7,270 bases of DNA from contig JAGLWW010000034.1 in assembly GCA_023133195.1 (NCBI GenBank), forward strand, positions 1-7,270, in the 5' to 3' direction. Both the position numbers and the translations under genes were made by a program. Under the pieces are notes generated by a model, which saw only the letters and a program-made list of their open reading frames with translations, did no database searches and was not told the DNA's origin. Source of the DNA: Candidatus Aenigmatarchaeota archaeon (GTDB lineage: Archaea > Aenigmatarchaeota > Aenigmatarchaeia > PWEA01 > JAGHBM01). Of this stretch, positions 1-5,813 are shown one piece after another. Each line of letters opens with the position of its first letter. The first letter of the stretch is position 1.

Positions 1-228
1 GCAATAGTCCAGGCAGCAAGGTTCGGTATACCAATAGACGGGGCAACGATTTACTGCAAGATGACCCCATGTTATACCTGCGCCAAGATGATAATAAACT
101 CGGGAATAGTTGGGGTGGTTTGCGAAAAAGATTACCATGCCTCCCAGGATACGAAGGATGTCTTTGAAAAGGCAAAAATAAAATTGGAAATACTTGACCA
201 AAAAGTTGAGAAATATAAAAATCAGTAA
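1..228 (+). CDS. dCMP deaminase, C-terminal part (5' end outside window)
   Basis: The reading frame is open from the first base and ends in TAA, giving 75 residues. It carries the second zinc-binding motif of the cytidine/deoxycytidylate deaminase fold, TPCYTCAKMIINSGI (residues 22-36, with Cys24 and Cys27 as zinc ligands). It is preceded by an AIVQAARFGI helix and GATIYCK strand, which match the dCMP deaminase (ComEB-like) arrangement. The first motif, with the HAE zinc ligand and catalytic glutamate, must lie upstream of the window. Family knowledge: the enzyme deaminates dCMP to dUMP, feeding thymidylate synthesis in the cytoplasm. The tail (residues 53-75) is a charged lysine-rich helix. 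The gene converges on the DUF1512 gene with 3 bases between stop codons. A related nucleotide deaminase of the same fold is the main alternative. Confidence 0.88.
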   Translation, partial: AIVQAARFGIPIDGATIYCKMTPCYTCAKMIINSGIVGVVCEKDYHASQDTKDVFEKAKIKLEILDQKVEKYKNQ

Positions 229-231
229 CGT

Positions 232-1458
232 TTAAAACGGATTCAGGAACTTGTTCCAAATGGTGTTCTCCTTTTTCTTTTTTTCTGCTTCTTCTTTTTT
301 CATCTTCTTTATGTTCTTCTTTATCTTGGCTTCGGTCTCCTTCATTGTAGAAACATTATTGCCCACTCCCGAAGTGTTACCGAATCCTATTACAAGAATA
401 TTTTCTTTTTTCTTTCCTCTCTTTATCATTTCCTTTGTTTTTTCCACAACCTTCGGAAGAGACTTGTAAACATCTTCTATCATTGGATAAATGGCAGTCT
501 CGCTGACTTCCTTTATTCCTATGGAATCAACGGGTATGTTCTTTCTTAATGCAACTTCCTCTATCTGGTATCCGTGGTAAGCGATTATCTCGTTGCCTCT
601 TTTGCCCACGCCAACTCCTTCCATCACAAATCCGTTCTTCTCTCCTTCCAGGGCTCCTGCCGCATCCACGGTGATTATCCTGTCTATCTTTTCCTTTTTG
701 GAAAGCTTCTGCACAAACTTTCCGGGGTAACCTATTGTTGTTCCGGGTCCCCATGCCTTTGAAAGGATTACAGTTTTTCCGCCTATCTTTACCTTGGAGT
801 AAACGAACTGTTCCTCCTCCATCTTTACTATTTTTGCCTTTGTAGGAATCATTGAAGCGACTGCAAGCGGGCCTATTCCGTCACCTATCGGAGCGTTGTC
901 CACAAAAGCGTCCACAGATTTCTCAAGCGCATCAGCTATCTTCTTTATCAGAGGAAGCTGCATCTGTATTATCATGGCTATTTGCAGAATTTTGTACTTC
1001 TTTATTAGCTCCAGATAATGCCTTATTATCTTTACTATCTGGTAAAGTCCTGCATTGTGCTGTATTGCTGCGGACACGTCCTTTCTTTCCTCCTTGGAAA
1101 GATGGGGAGCTATTTCCTTTACGAAACCCAGTTCCCTCTCCTCGGCGTGCTTTATTACCTTGTGGACCTTGTTTACAATTCCGTACGGATCCATGCTTAC
1201 AGGAACACCAATGAAAAATTCCATGAAATCCGAGACCTTCTGTTTAAGTTCCTTGCTTGGTTTCTTGGATATCTTCTTCAGGATTCTGTTCTTACCTTTG
1301 TCCGCAACTTTTTCAAGTTCAATTATATCTTTCTCTATTTTGGTGACAATCTGGTATATCATCATCTTGGGATAAATCAGCATGAAAACAAAGAACATTA
1401 AGAACCATAGAATAGTACTTATCCAGTCTCCTCCCCCGCCTAACTGCATTGTAATCAT
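232..1458 (-). CDS. DUF1512 family archaeal membrane-anchored protein, function unknown
   Basis: This 408-residue protein matches the archaeal DUF1512 family as I recognise it; no function is established for that family. One membrane helix lies near the N-terminus (about residues 12-30), followed by a charged amphipathic stretch (about 38-75), which suggests an N-terminal anchor with a large cytoplasmic body. Conserved-looking glycine-rich segments are IGDGIGPLAVASM (191-203), the AWGPGTTIGYPGKF region (235-248), VDAAGALEGEKNGFVMEGVG (264-283) and ILVIGFGNTSGVGNN (354-368). They look like loops of a nucleotide- or ligand-binding fold, but that is inference. The C-terminal 35 residues are mostly Lys and Glu. 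The gene lies 4 bases downstream of trmJ on the same strand, so the two are probably co-transcribed. The start at 1458 has a weak Shine-Dalgarno-like GAGTTGA close upstream (1463-1469); the in-frame ATG at 1449 is an alternative. Confidence 0.85.
   Translation of the reverse strand: MITMQLGGGGDWISTILWFLMFFVFMLIYPKMMIYQIVTKIEKDIIELEKVADKGKNRILKKISKKPSKELKQKVSDFMEFFIGVPVSMDPYGIVNKVHKVIKHAEERELGFVKEIAPHLSKEERKDVSAAIQHNAGLYQIVKIIRHYLELIKKYKILQIAMIIQMQLPLIKKIADALEKSVDAFVDNAPIGDGIGPLAVASMIPTKAKIVKMEEEQFVYSKVKIGGKTVILSKAWGPGTTIGYPGKFVQKLSKKEKIDRIITVDAAGALEGEKNGFVMEGVGVGKRGNEIIAYHGYQIEEVALRKNIPVDSIGIKEVSETAIYPMIEDVYKSLPKVVEKTKEMIKRGKKKENILVIGFGNTSGVGNNVSTMKETEAKIKKNIKKMKKEEAEKKKKENTIWNKFLNPF
271..300 (+). 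terminator. Probable oligo-T terminator for the dCMP deaminase transcript
   Basis: On the + strand, 40-70 bases past the dCMP deaminase stop, three T tracts occur close together: T5 at 272-276, T7 at 278-284 and T6 at 295-300. Archaeal RNA polymerase terminates at oligo-T tracts without needing a hairpin. The tracts are the complement of lysine codons in the DUF1512 C-terminal tail, so the site lies wholly inside the opposing gene. Confidence 0.5.
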
Positions 1459-1462
1459 AAAC

Positions 1463-2134
1463 TCAACTCTTTAAGGTCTCCTTAATCTTTTTGAACATCC
1501 CTATCAAAGTACTTGCCTCGTTTTTTGAGAGAATGCTCTTTCCTGTCACGTTTTTAATACAGGCATAAACTAATTTTGCCTTTTCTTCAGAGTAGTTTAA
1601 TTTTTCAATTACTCCTTTAAATAGGTTTTGCAAAGTGGACAACTGTTTTCTCTCGGCAATCTGCTTTGAACCTTCTGTCAGGCCCGAAGCCTTGCTTAGT
1701 TCGTATAGGACAATGGAAACTGAATGGGAAAGGTTCATTATGGGATAATCCTCCGAAGTGGGCACGTGACATATGCAGTCGCACTTCTCCAGTTCCTTTT
1801 TTGAAAGCCCACTGCTCTCCCTCCCAAAAACGATTGCTGTCTTCCCTCTGCCTATTTTCATGCCCAGTTCTTCCGGGGACAGAGAAATTTTGTCTCTTCC
1901 CTTCAGGCCTGTTGTCCCCACCACCAAATCATATTTTCTCCAGTCCATCTCCTTTACCACTCTTGCATTCTTCACTACATCCCATGCATGCATCGCAAAT
2001 CCCCTGGTCTCATCAGTTACGGGGCATGGATTTACAAGGACAAGGTTGCAAAAGGAAAAGTTTTTCATTACCCTTGCAACGGAGCCTATATTTCCGGGAG
2101 ATTCGGGCTGTATAAGAACAAAATCAACAGGCAT
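1463..2134 (-). CDS. trmJ: tRNA (cytidine/uridine-2'-O-)-methyltransferase TrmJ, SpoU family
   Basis: This 223-residue SPOUT methyltransferase has all three SpoU motifs: motif 1 ESPGNIGSVARVMKNF (11-26, with Asn15 and the catalytic-type Arg21), motif 2 IVFGRESSGLSKKELEKCD (101-119) and motif 3, PTSEDYPIMNLSHSVSIVLYEL within residues 125-146. The PxMNLSxSV form of motif 3 and the N-terminal FVLIQPESPGNIG are typical of TrmJ, which methylates the 2'-OH of ribose at tRNA position 32 using S-adenosylmethionine. A helical C-terminal extension (about 155-223) also fits TrmJ. The protein should act as a dimer through the trefoil knot. It is the first gene of a probable operon with the DUF1512 gene. 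Its start lies about 22 bases from the centre of a TATA-like box with no Shine-Dalgarno between, so the mRNA is probably leaderless. The exact target nucleotide is inferred from the family. Confidence 0.9.
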   Translation of the reverse strand: MPVDFVLIQPESPGNIGSVARVMKNFSFCNLVLVNPCPVTDETRGFAMHAWDVVKNARVVKEMDWRKYDLVVGTTGLKGRDKISLSPEELGMKIGRGKTAIVFGRESSGLSKKELEKCDCICHVPTSEDYPIMNLSHSVSIVLYELSKASGLTEGSKQIAERKQLSTLQNLFKGVIEKLNYSEEKAKLVYACIKNVTGKSILSKNEASTLIGMFKKIKETLKS

Positions 2135-2167
2135 ATAATTTATATAAACCGGATATATAATTAAATT
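2135..2167. promoter_or_regulatory. Compact divergent promoter for trmJ and the 2168 gene
   Basis: The whole 33-base gap is AT-rich except a central CCGG. A TTTATATAAA box at 2139-2148 faces right; its centre is about 24 bases before the ATG at 2168. A TTATATAT box (minus strand, 2160 to 2153) faces left; its centre is about 22 bases before the trmJ ATG at 2134. At the usual archaeal TATA-to-start distance of about 25 bases both transcripts would begin at or next to the start codon, leaving no leader. Each box lies in the other gene's initially transcribed or promoter DNA, so simultaneous firing may be mutually exclusive. Confidence 0.65.
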
Positions 2168-2854
2168 ATGGTTGATTGGAAAATAGTGTTGGTTGTTTTA
2201 TTCGGATTGCTTCTCATAACAGTGGGTCTTTTTACAGAGATGGGAATGAACATAGGCGGTCTGGGAGGAAAGTTGGGTGATACTCTTGGCAGAGCTTTCC
2301 CTTTTAATTTTTTAAGTACTCCTGAAGAGGGGAACATAACAATAACAGGAAACTTTTATATAAGAGAACTGGACCTCAAGACAATTCCTCTGGAGGAGAT
2401 AAAAGTTGGTTACGAGCCAGAATACCAGGATACCGAGATTTTCTTATCAGACACCAAACTTACGACAACGCCTTACACGGAAATAGATTTTATAGGGTAC
2501 AAGGGAACTTTCATGGTGAACGGCAGCAGATTGAACCTTGTAGGAGATGCCGAAGAAACCACGATAAACGGGGTAAAATTTGAGATAATCAAAAAACTTA
2601 TCCCTGTCAAACTTGATTCCGTGTTTTTCAAAAATGTATATATAAAAAATCTCTACATGAACAGGCTTGAAATGAAAGACGTCTTGGGAGAGATAAACAT
2701 CCAGAACAGGGTGACAATAAAACTGGGGTCTGAACCTCTCAAAATTGAATGCTTCTCCGGGAGCGTGAACATAACCGATGGCCAGTTTGAAATAAGGGGC
2801 ACGGCAAAAAAGGTATTCGTATCAGGAAACGATTACACGGCAACTGTAAGCTAG
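2168..2854 (+). CDS. Membrane-anchored protein with probable beta-rich outer domain, unknown function
   Basis: I do not recognise a family for this 228-residue protein. It starts with a single strongly hydrophobic helix (about residues 5-22) preceded by one Lys, then a glycine-rich linker (25-37). The remaining 180 residues alternate hydrophobic and polar positions, as in beta strands. The last part (150-226) has short repeated strand-like units (VFFKNVYIKNLYMNRLEM, INIQNRVTIKL, VNITDGQFEIRG, KKVFVSG). This suggests a beta-sandwich or beta-helix-like domain, probably outside the membrane, but topology is inferred. Three N-glycosylation sequons are present (NIT at 56 and 201, NGS at 118), which would be usable in an archaeon if the domain is external. 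There is no lipobox or sorting signal. The start follows a TATA box at leaderless spacing. The gene converges on the next gene and shares stop-codon bases with it. Confidence 0.8.
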   Translation: MVDWKIVLVVLFGLLLITVGLFTEMGMNIGGLGGKLGDTLGRAFPFNFLSTPEEGNITITGNFYIRELDLKTIPLEEIKVGYEPEYQDTEIFLSDTKLTTTPYTEIDFIGYKGTFMVNGSRLNLVGDAEETTINGVKFEIIKKLIPVKLDSVFFKNVYIKNLYMNRLEMKDVLGEINIQNRVTIKLGSEPLKIECFSGSVNITDGQFEIRGTAKKVFVSGNDYTATVS

Positions 2855-3318
2855 TGTTTTCTTTTTTTTATCTTCTTTTCTTCTTCCTCTTTTTTCTTCT
2901 CCAAGTCTTCCTCTATGTCCTCCTCAATCTTTTTCCTTTCCGATGCTTTCCTTAAGGGGGACGTAAAGACACTCAGAAACTTTCCCACGCCTTTAATGAA
3001 GATTGCCAGTAGGAAAAGAACTACCGCAGAGGTCGCATAGAACATAAGAGTGCTTACGTTTATGGGGATGCTCCACTCGAAAATAAAGTTCATGACAAAT
3101 GGGAACAATATTCCCGCTATAACCACCAGGAATATGCTGAAGGCCAGTTTTACAAGCCTGTAAAGTATGAACAGGGATATCGCAAATATTATAAAGGTAA
3201 CGATGCTGTTTGTCTCAAAGAAAGTTATAAACTTTTCTATCAATCCCAGTAGGCTGAATTCTTCCGCCACTTCTACTAACAGGCCTGTTATGAATCCGGT
3301 GATGTCCCCTATGTCCAT
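2851..3318 (-). CDS. Small multi-spanning membrane protein with charged C-terminal tail, unknown function
   Basis: This 155-residue protein has about three membrane helices (roughly 38-55, 58-80 and 90-110) and an amphipathic N-terminal segment (about 5-35). A C-terminal tail (121-155) consists almost entirely of Lys, Glu, Arg and Asp and is likely a helix or coiled coil on the positive, cytoplasmic side. No enzymatic motif or transporter signature is visible and I cannot name a family. The start at 3318 lies about 27 bases from a minus-strand TATA-like box, with no Shine-Dalgarno. Its 3' end overlaps that of the 2168 gene by 3 bases (2851-2853), and each strand's stop is TAG within the palindrome CTAG. 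A link in function to its convergent neighbour, also a membrane protein, is possible but not shown by the layout. Confidence 0.75.
   Translation of the reverse strand: MDIGDITGFITGLLVEVAEEFSLLGLIEKFITFFETNSIVTFIIFAISLFILYRLVKLAFSIFLVVIAGILFPFVMNFIFEWSIPINVSTLMFYATSAVVLFLLAIFIKGVGKFLSVFTSPLRKASERKKIEEDIEEDLEKKKEEEEKKIKKRKH
2857..2895 (+). terminator. Probable oligo-T terminator for the 2168-2854 gene
   Basis: Immediately after the TAG stop the + strand has T4 (2857-2860), T8 (2862-2869) and T6 (2890-2895) in a pyrimidine-only context. This is a strong archaeal-type terminator and lies entirely within the codons for the Lys/Glu-rich tail of the opposing gene. On the other strand, an A6 run at 2806-2811 gives T6 for the gene ending at 2851. 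Confidence 0.55.
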
Positions 3319-3340
3319 GTTTTATATTTTTGTGCAACCC

Positions 3341-3350
3341 ATATATATTT
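3341..3350 (-). promoter_or_regulatory. TATA-like box for the 3318 start
   Basis: The minus strand reads AAATATATAT here. Its centre is about 27 bases upstream of the ATG at 3318, so transcription would begin at about the start codon. No Shine-Dalgarno lies between, which supports a leaderless mRNA. Confidence 0.5.
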
Positions 3351-3391
3351 GTCCCGATGATGGTTCCTTGTAGGAGGTGAGCTGAGGGATA

Positions 3392-3937
3392 TTATTTTTT
3401 ATATATTATTTCTATATAATTATAATTGGGTTCTTCTGAGAGAGAAATGGGTTCCATATCATTTTTACGAAGAGTTTTATATGCCACATACTTACATAAT
3501 CCATTTCTATTGAAACTGAACGCACCGGGTACATTAAACATTTTCCCAATTTCAAAACTATGACCAAGATAGTATGCAGCCTGCGCCTCTCCATAGGCTC
3601 TGCTCCATAAATCAACTGCCCTATCTTCGGCTTCGGTGTAATATGTTAAGGTTTTCTTCAACTTGATTCTTTTAGAATTATTTTTATCCAAAACCTTTAA
3701 ACTAAACTGAAAAACTCCGTCCTGTTTCAATTTTTTTGGTTCGAAACCAATTGACCTTATAAGTTCTTCGCTACCGGAAGCTCCAAACTGTTCCAATATC
3801 TGTCTGGTTTTAAACAGGACACATGGCACATAACCCAAATCATCATAAAAACATCTACTTTTTCTTTTGACCTTTAACCCTATAGTATCAAATTCTATTT
3901 CCTTCTTATAAGGATCTACTTTGAACACGTTCTCCAT
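3392..3937 (-). CDS. Hypothetical soluble protein, AT-rich gene
   Basis: This 181-residue protein is lysine- and aromatic-rich with no membrane segment or signal peptide. I do not recognise it. Notable parts are a basic patch LKVKRKSRCF (21-30), an EQFGASGSEELIRSIGFEPKKL segment (49-70), and a helix-like stretch DLWSRAYGEAQAAYYLGHSF (109-128) that is the most domain-like section. Cysteines occur at 29, 39 and 148 and form no clear metal motif. Base composition differs from its neighbours: four 60-base lines counted by eye give 75 G+C of 240 (about 31%), against 73 of 180 (about 41%) in three pyrG lines. That may mark a recent arrival or a fast-evolving lineage-specific gene. It has its own promoter and is divergent from pyrG. 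The long clean frame and correctly placed TATA box support a real gene. Confidence 0.65.
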   Translation of the reverse strand: MENVFKVDPYKKEIEFDTIGLKVKRKSRCFYDDLGYVPCVLFKTRQILEQFGASGSEELIRSIGFEPKKLKQDGVFQFSLKVLDKNNSKRIKLKKTLTYYTEAEDRAVDLWSRAYGEAQAAYYLGHSFEIGKMFNVPGAFSFNRNGLCKYVAYKTLRKNDMEPISLSEEPNYNYIEIIYKK

Positions 3938-3961
3938 AAAAAATAATAAAAATTGAAAAAG

Positions 3962-3969
3962 TATTTAAA
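3962..3969 (-). promoter_or_regulatory. TATA-like box for the 3937 start
   Basis: The minus strand reads TTTAAATA, centred about 28 bases upstream of the ATG at 3937. The intervening A-rich stretch has no Shine-Dalgarno. Spacing fits a leaderless or almost leaderless transcript. Confidence 0.45.
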
Positions 3970-3990
3970 GGAAAAATATTCTCCAGCATA

Positions 3991-4010
3991 GGAAATTTTT
4001 TATATATATG
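3991..4010 (+). promoter_or_regulatory. pyrG promoter: BRE-like element and TATA box
   Basis: GGAAA (3991-3995) followed by a TTTTTTATATATAT tract (3996-4009) resembles an archaeal BRE plus TATA box. The TATA centre (about 4003) is about 23 bases before the pyrG ATG at 4026. The sequence between has no Shine-Dalgarno, so pyrG is probably translated from a leaderless mRNA. Confidence 0.6.
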
Positions 4011-4025
4011 GTCTCATAAGTTATT

Positions 4026-5624
4026 ATGCCGTGTGGGGTAAAGTTTGTAGTGGTTACTGGTGGAGTTCTTTCCGGCCTGGGTAAGGGGCTATTTATGTCT
4101 TCTCTTGGCAGGCTTCTTCAATCCAAAGGTTATAAAGTAATTCCAATAAAGATAGACCCCTATGTCAACATAGATGCAGGAACCATGAACCCAACGGAAC
4201 ACGGCGAAGTATTTGTGATGGATGACGGCTCCGAGGTGGACATGGACCTCGGGAACTATGAGAGATTCCTAGGCCTGAAGATGACTACTGATTCAAACAT
4301 AACCACCGGAAAGATATTCAAGGCCGTGATTGACAAGGAGAGAAAGGGGGATTACCTGGGAAAAACGGTCCAGCTGATTCCGCACGTAACAGGGGAACTG
4401 CAGGAATGGTACAAGAAGGTGGCAAAGGACTCGGGAGCGGAAATAGAACTGATAGAAATCGGCGGCACAGTAGGCGATATTGAGAACCAGATATTTCTTG
4501 AATCAGTGAGGGAGCTGTCTCTTGAGGAGGATGTTGTTTTTATCCATTGCACTCTCGTTCCCCAGTTGAAGGTTGTCGGGGAACAAAAAACAAAGCCCAC
4601 CCAGCAGTCAGTGAGGATGCTCAGGGAAATGGGAATTACGCCTGATTTCATTTTCTGCAGGTCCGAGAGGATTCTCCTGGACAATATACAGAAAAAACTT
4701 TCAAGATTTTGCGGGGTTGACCCAGAGTATGTTTTATCGGGACCGGATTTGGATAACATATATGAGATACCTCTGGTCCTTGAAAGACAGGGTGTTTCTG
4801 AAAAGGTCCTGGAAAAATTCGGGCTTAGGGAAAGAGAAAAAGACATGAGAGAATGGAAGGAAATCGTAGAGAAGATGAACAACCCCAAAGGGAAGATAAA
4901 AATAGCCATGACAGGAAAATACATGTACTTGCATGATTCTTACGTTTCAATCAGGGAGGCCCTGAGGCATGCCTTCGGGAATCTGGGATACGACGCGGAA
5001 ATAAAATGGATTGAAACCACGGACATAGAGGAAGGAAAATTGAAAGTGGAGGATGCTCTTAAAGGCATGAAAGGTATAATAGTGCCTGGAGGATTCGGAA
5101 GCCGGGGAACGGAAGGAAAAATAGAGTGCATAAAATATGCTCGGGAGAATAAAATTCCTTTCCTGGGCCTTTGTCTCGGGTTTCAGATGGCTGTAATAGA
5201 TTATGCAAGAAATGTGTGTGACCTTAGTGGTGCCAACTCAACAGAGGTTGACTCGAAAACTCCATATCCTGTGATAGATATTCTGCCTGAACAAAAGAAA
5301 ATCAACGAAAAGGGAGGTACCATGAGACTCGGTGCATATCCCGCGGTTCTTAAAGAAGGCACCCTTGTCAGAAAACTGTACGGCAAGGAAAAAATAAGTG
5401 AAAGGCATCGCCACCGTTACGAGGTTAATCCGGATTATATAGATAAACTGGAGAAAAACGGGCTAATATTTTCCGGTGTATCGCCTGACAGAAGATTGAT
5501 GGAGTTTCTTGAAATACCTAAACATAAATTCTTCGCGGCCACACAGGCCCACCCCGAGTTCACAACAAGCCTTCTAAAACCAAATCCAATGTTCCTGGGC
5601 TTCGCAAAGGCCTGTATTGATTAG
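4026..5624 (+). CDS. pyrG: CTP synthase (glutamine-hydrolysing)
   Basis: This 532-residue protein has the full length of the family. It makes CTP from UTP, ATP and glutamine, the last step of de novo pyrimidine nucleotide synthesis. The N-terminal amidoligase domain (about 1-270) has the P-loop TGGVLSGLGKG (11-21, Lys20), KIDPYVNIDAGTMNPTEHGE (42-61), DDGSEVDMDLGNYERF (66-81, with Asp72 in the Mg-binding position) and IEIGGTVGDIE (143-153, Glu144). The C-terminal class I glutamine amidotransferase domain (about 292-532) has the oxyanion loop PGGFGSRG (354-361), the nucleophile in FLGLCLGFQ (Cys383), and AHPEF (His509, Glu511), so the catalytic triad is complete. Both half-reactions should work. 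The gene stands alone, with its own promoter and a T-rich 3' flank. The start at 4026 gives a short N-terminal extension (MPCGVKF) typical in size for the family. Confidence 0.98.
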   Translation: MPCGVKFVVVTGGVLSGLGKGLFMSSLGRLLQSKGYKVIPIKIDPYVNIDAGTMNPTEHGEVFVMDDGSEVDMDLGNYERFLGLKMTTDSNITTGKIFKAVIDKERKGDYLGKTVQLIPHVTGELQEWYKKVAKDSGAEIELIEIGGTVGDIENQIFLESVRELSLEEDVVFIHCTLVPQLKVVGEQKTKPTQQSVRMLREMGITPDFIFCRSERILLDNIQKKLSRFCGVDPEYVLSGPDLDNIYEIPLVLERQGVSEKVLEKFGLREREKDMREWKEIVEKMNNPKGKIKIAMTGKYMYLHDSYVSIREALRHAFGNLGYDAEIKWIETTDIEEGKLKVEDALKGMKGIIVPGGFGSRGTEGKIECIKYARENKIPFLGLCLGFQMAVIDYARNVCDLSGANSTEVDSKTPYPVIDILPEQKKINEKGGTMRLGAYPAVLKEGTLVRKLYGKEKISERHRHRYEVNPDYIDKLEKNGLIFSGVSPDRRLMEFLEIPKHKFFAATQAHPEFTTSLLKPNPMFLGFAKACID

Positions 5625-5631
5625 AACTAGA

Positions 5632-5653
5632 TTTTTCTTCTACATTTGTTCTT
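5632..5653 (+). terminator. Probable T-rich terminator after pyrG
   Basis: T5 at 5632-5636 followed by CTTCT and further T-rich sequence begins 8 bases after the pyrG stop. No hairpin is evident, which is normal for archaeal termination. Confidence 0.35.
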
Positions 5654-5683
5654 ATAATTTGGCAAGATTTTTGATTTATAGTT

Positions 5684-5773
5684 ATGGTCTTTTTTATTAT
5701 GATTATCCTGTTCCAGATTATATTCGTGTTCAACTACAGAACAAATTCCGTTAAAACATTTTTCCCAAAATGA
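5684..5773 (+). pseudogene. Possible P-type ATPase C-terminal remnant, or 29-residue membrane peptide
   Basis: An ATG-to-TGA frame of 29 codons encodes one hydrophobic helix ending in LFQIIFVFNYRTNS and a basic tail. The order MxF...LFQ..xVFNxR..S resembles the last-but-one membrane helix and following loop near the C-terminus of cation-transporting (Ca2+-type) P-type ATPases, where LFQLFNVFNxRS-like sequences are common. Nothing else of such a protein is readable on either side: the in-frame codon at 5672-5674 is a stop, and other frames nearby do not continue it convincingly. It is therefore either the decayed tail of a lost transporter gene or a small membrane protein of its own. A TATAATTT stretch (about 5653-5660) lies about 28 bases before the ATG, which would suit leaderless expression. 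The family match is from memory and rests on about 20 residues. Confidence 0.35.
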
Positions 5774-5805
5774 TTTCACTTATAACGCCAAATACAATTA
5801 GTCAG

Positions 5806-5810
5806 AAAAA
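5806..5810 (-). terminator. Weak T5 tract after the AMMECR1 gene
   Basis: The minus strand carries TTTTT 3 bases past the AMMECR1 stop, followed by moderately T-rich DNA. It is a plausible but weak archaeal terminator. Confidence 0.3.
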
Positions 5811-5813
5811 GAT

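Larger units (their letters stand above)
5625..5813. other. Gap between pyrG and AMMECR1
   Basis: These 189 bases of AT-rich DNA between two convergent genes contain the terminators of both and the 29-codon membrane frame at 5684-5773. I see no tRNA, repeat array or other structured RNA in it. It is the longest gap in the window without an established gene. Confidence 0.6.

Noticed and set aside
852..1214. Long + strand open frames antisense to the DUF1512 gene, including 1018-1401 and 1055-1375
   Set aside because: They are frame shadows of a well-supported gene, have no promoter or ribosome site, and overlap each other.
1666..2138. Two + strand open frames antisense to trmJ
   Set aside because: TrmJ has all SpoU motifs; the antisense products are low-complexity and serine/proline-rich with no recognisable domain.
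3357..3385. Box C-like ATGATGG and box D CTGA, considered as a C/D box guide RNA
   Set aside because: Box C has a mismatch, the interval of 18 bases is longer than the usual guide of about 12, and no internal D'/C' pair follows.
4352..5386. Minus-strand open frames inside pyrG
   Set aside because: pyrG is unambiguous; the antisense frames are rich in Ser, Phe and Leu, as expected from complementing Lys/Glu codons.
1..5624. dCMP deaminase and pyrG as one pyrimidine gene cluster
   Set aside because: They are about 3.8 kb apart with opposing and unrelated genes between, and pyrG has its own promoter, so there is no operon.
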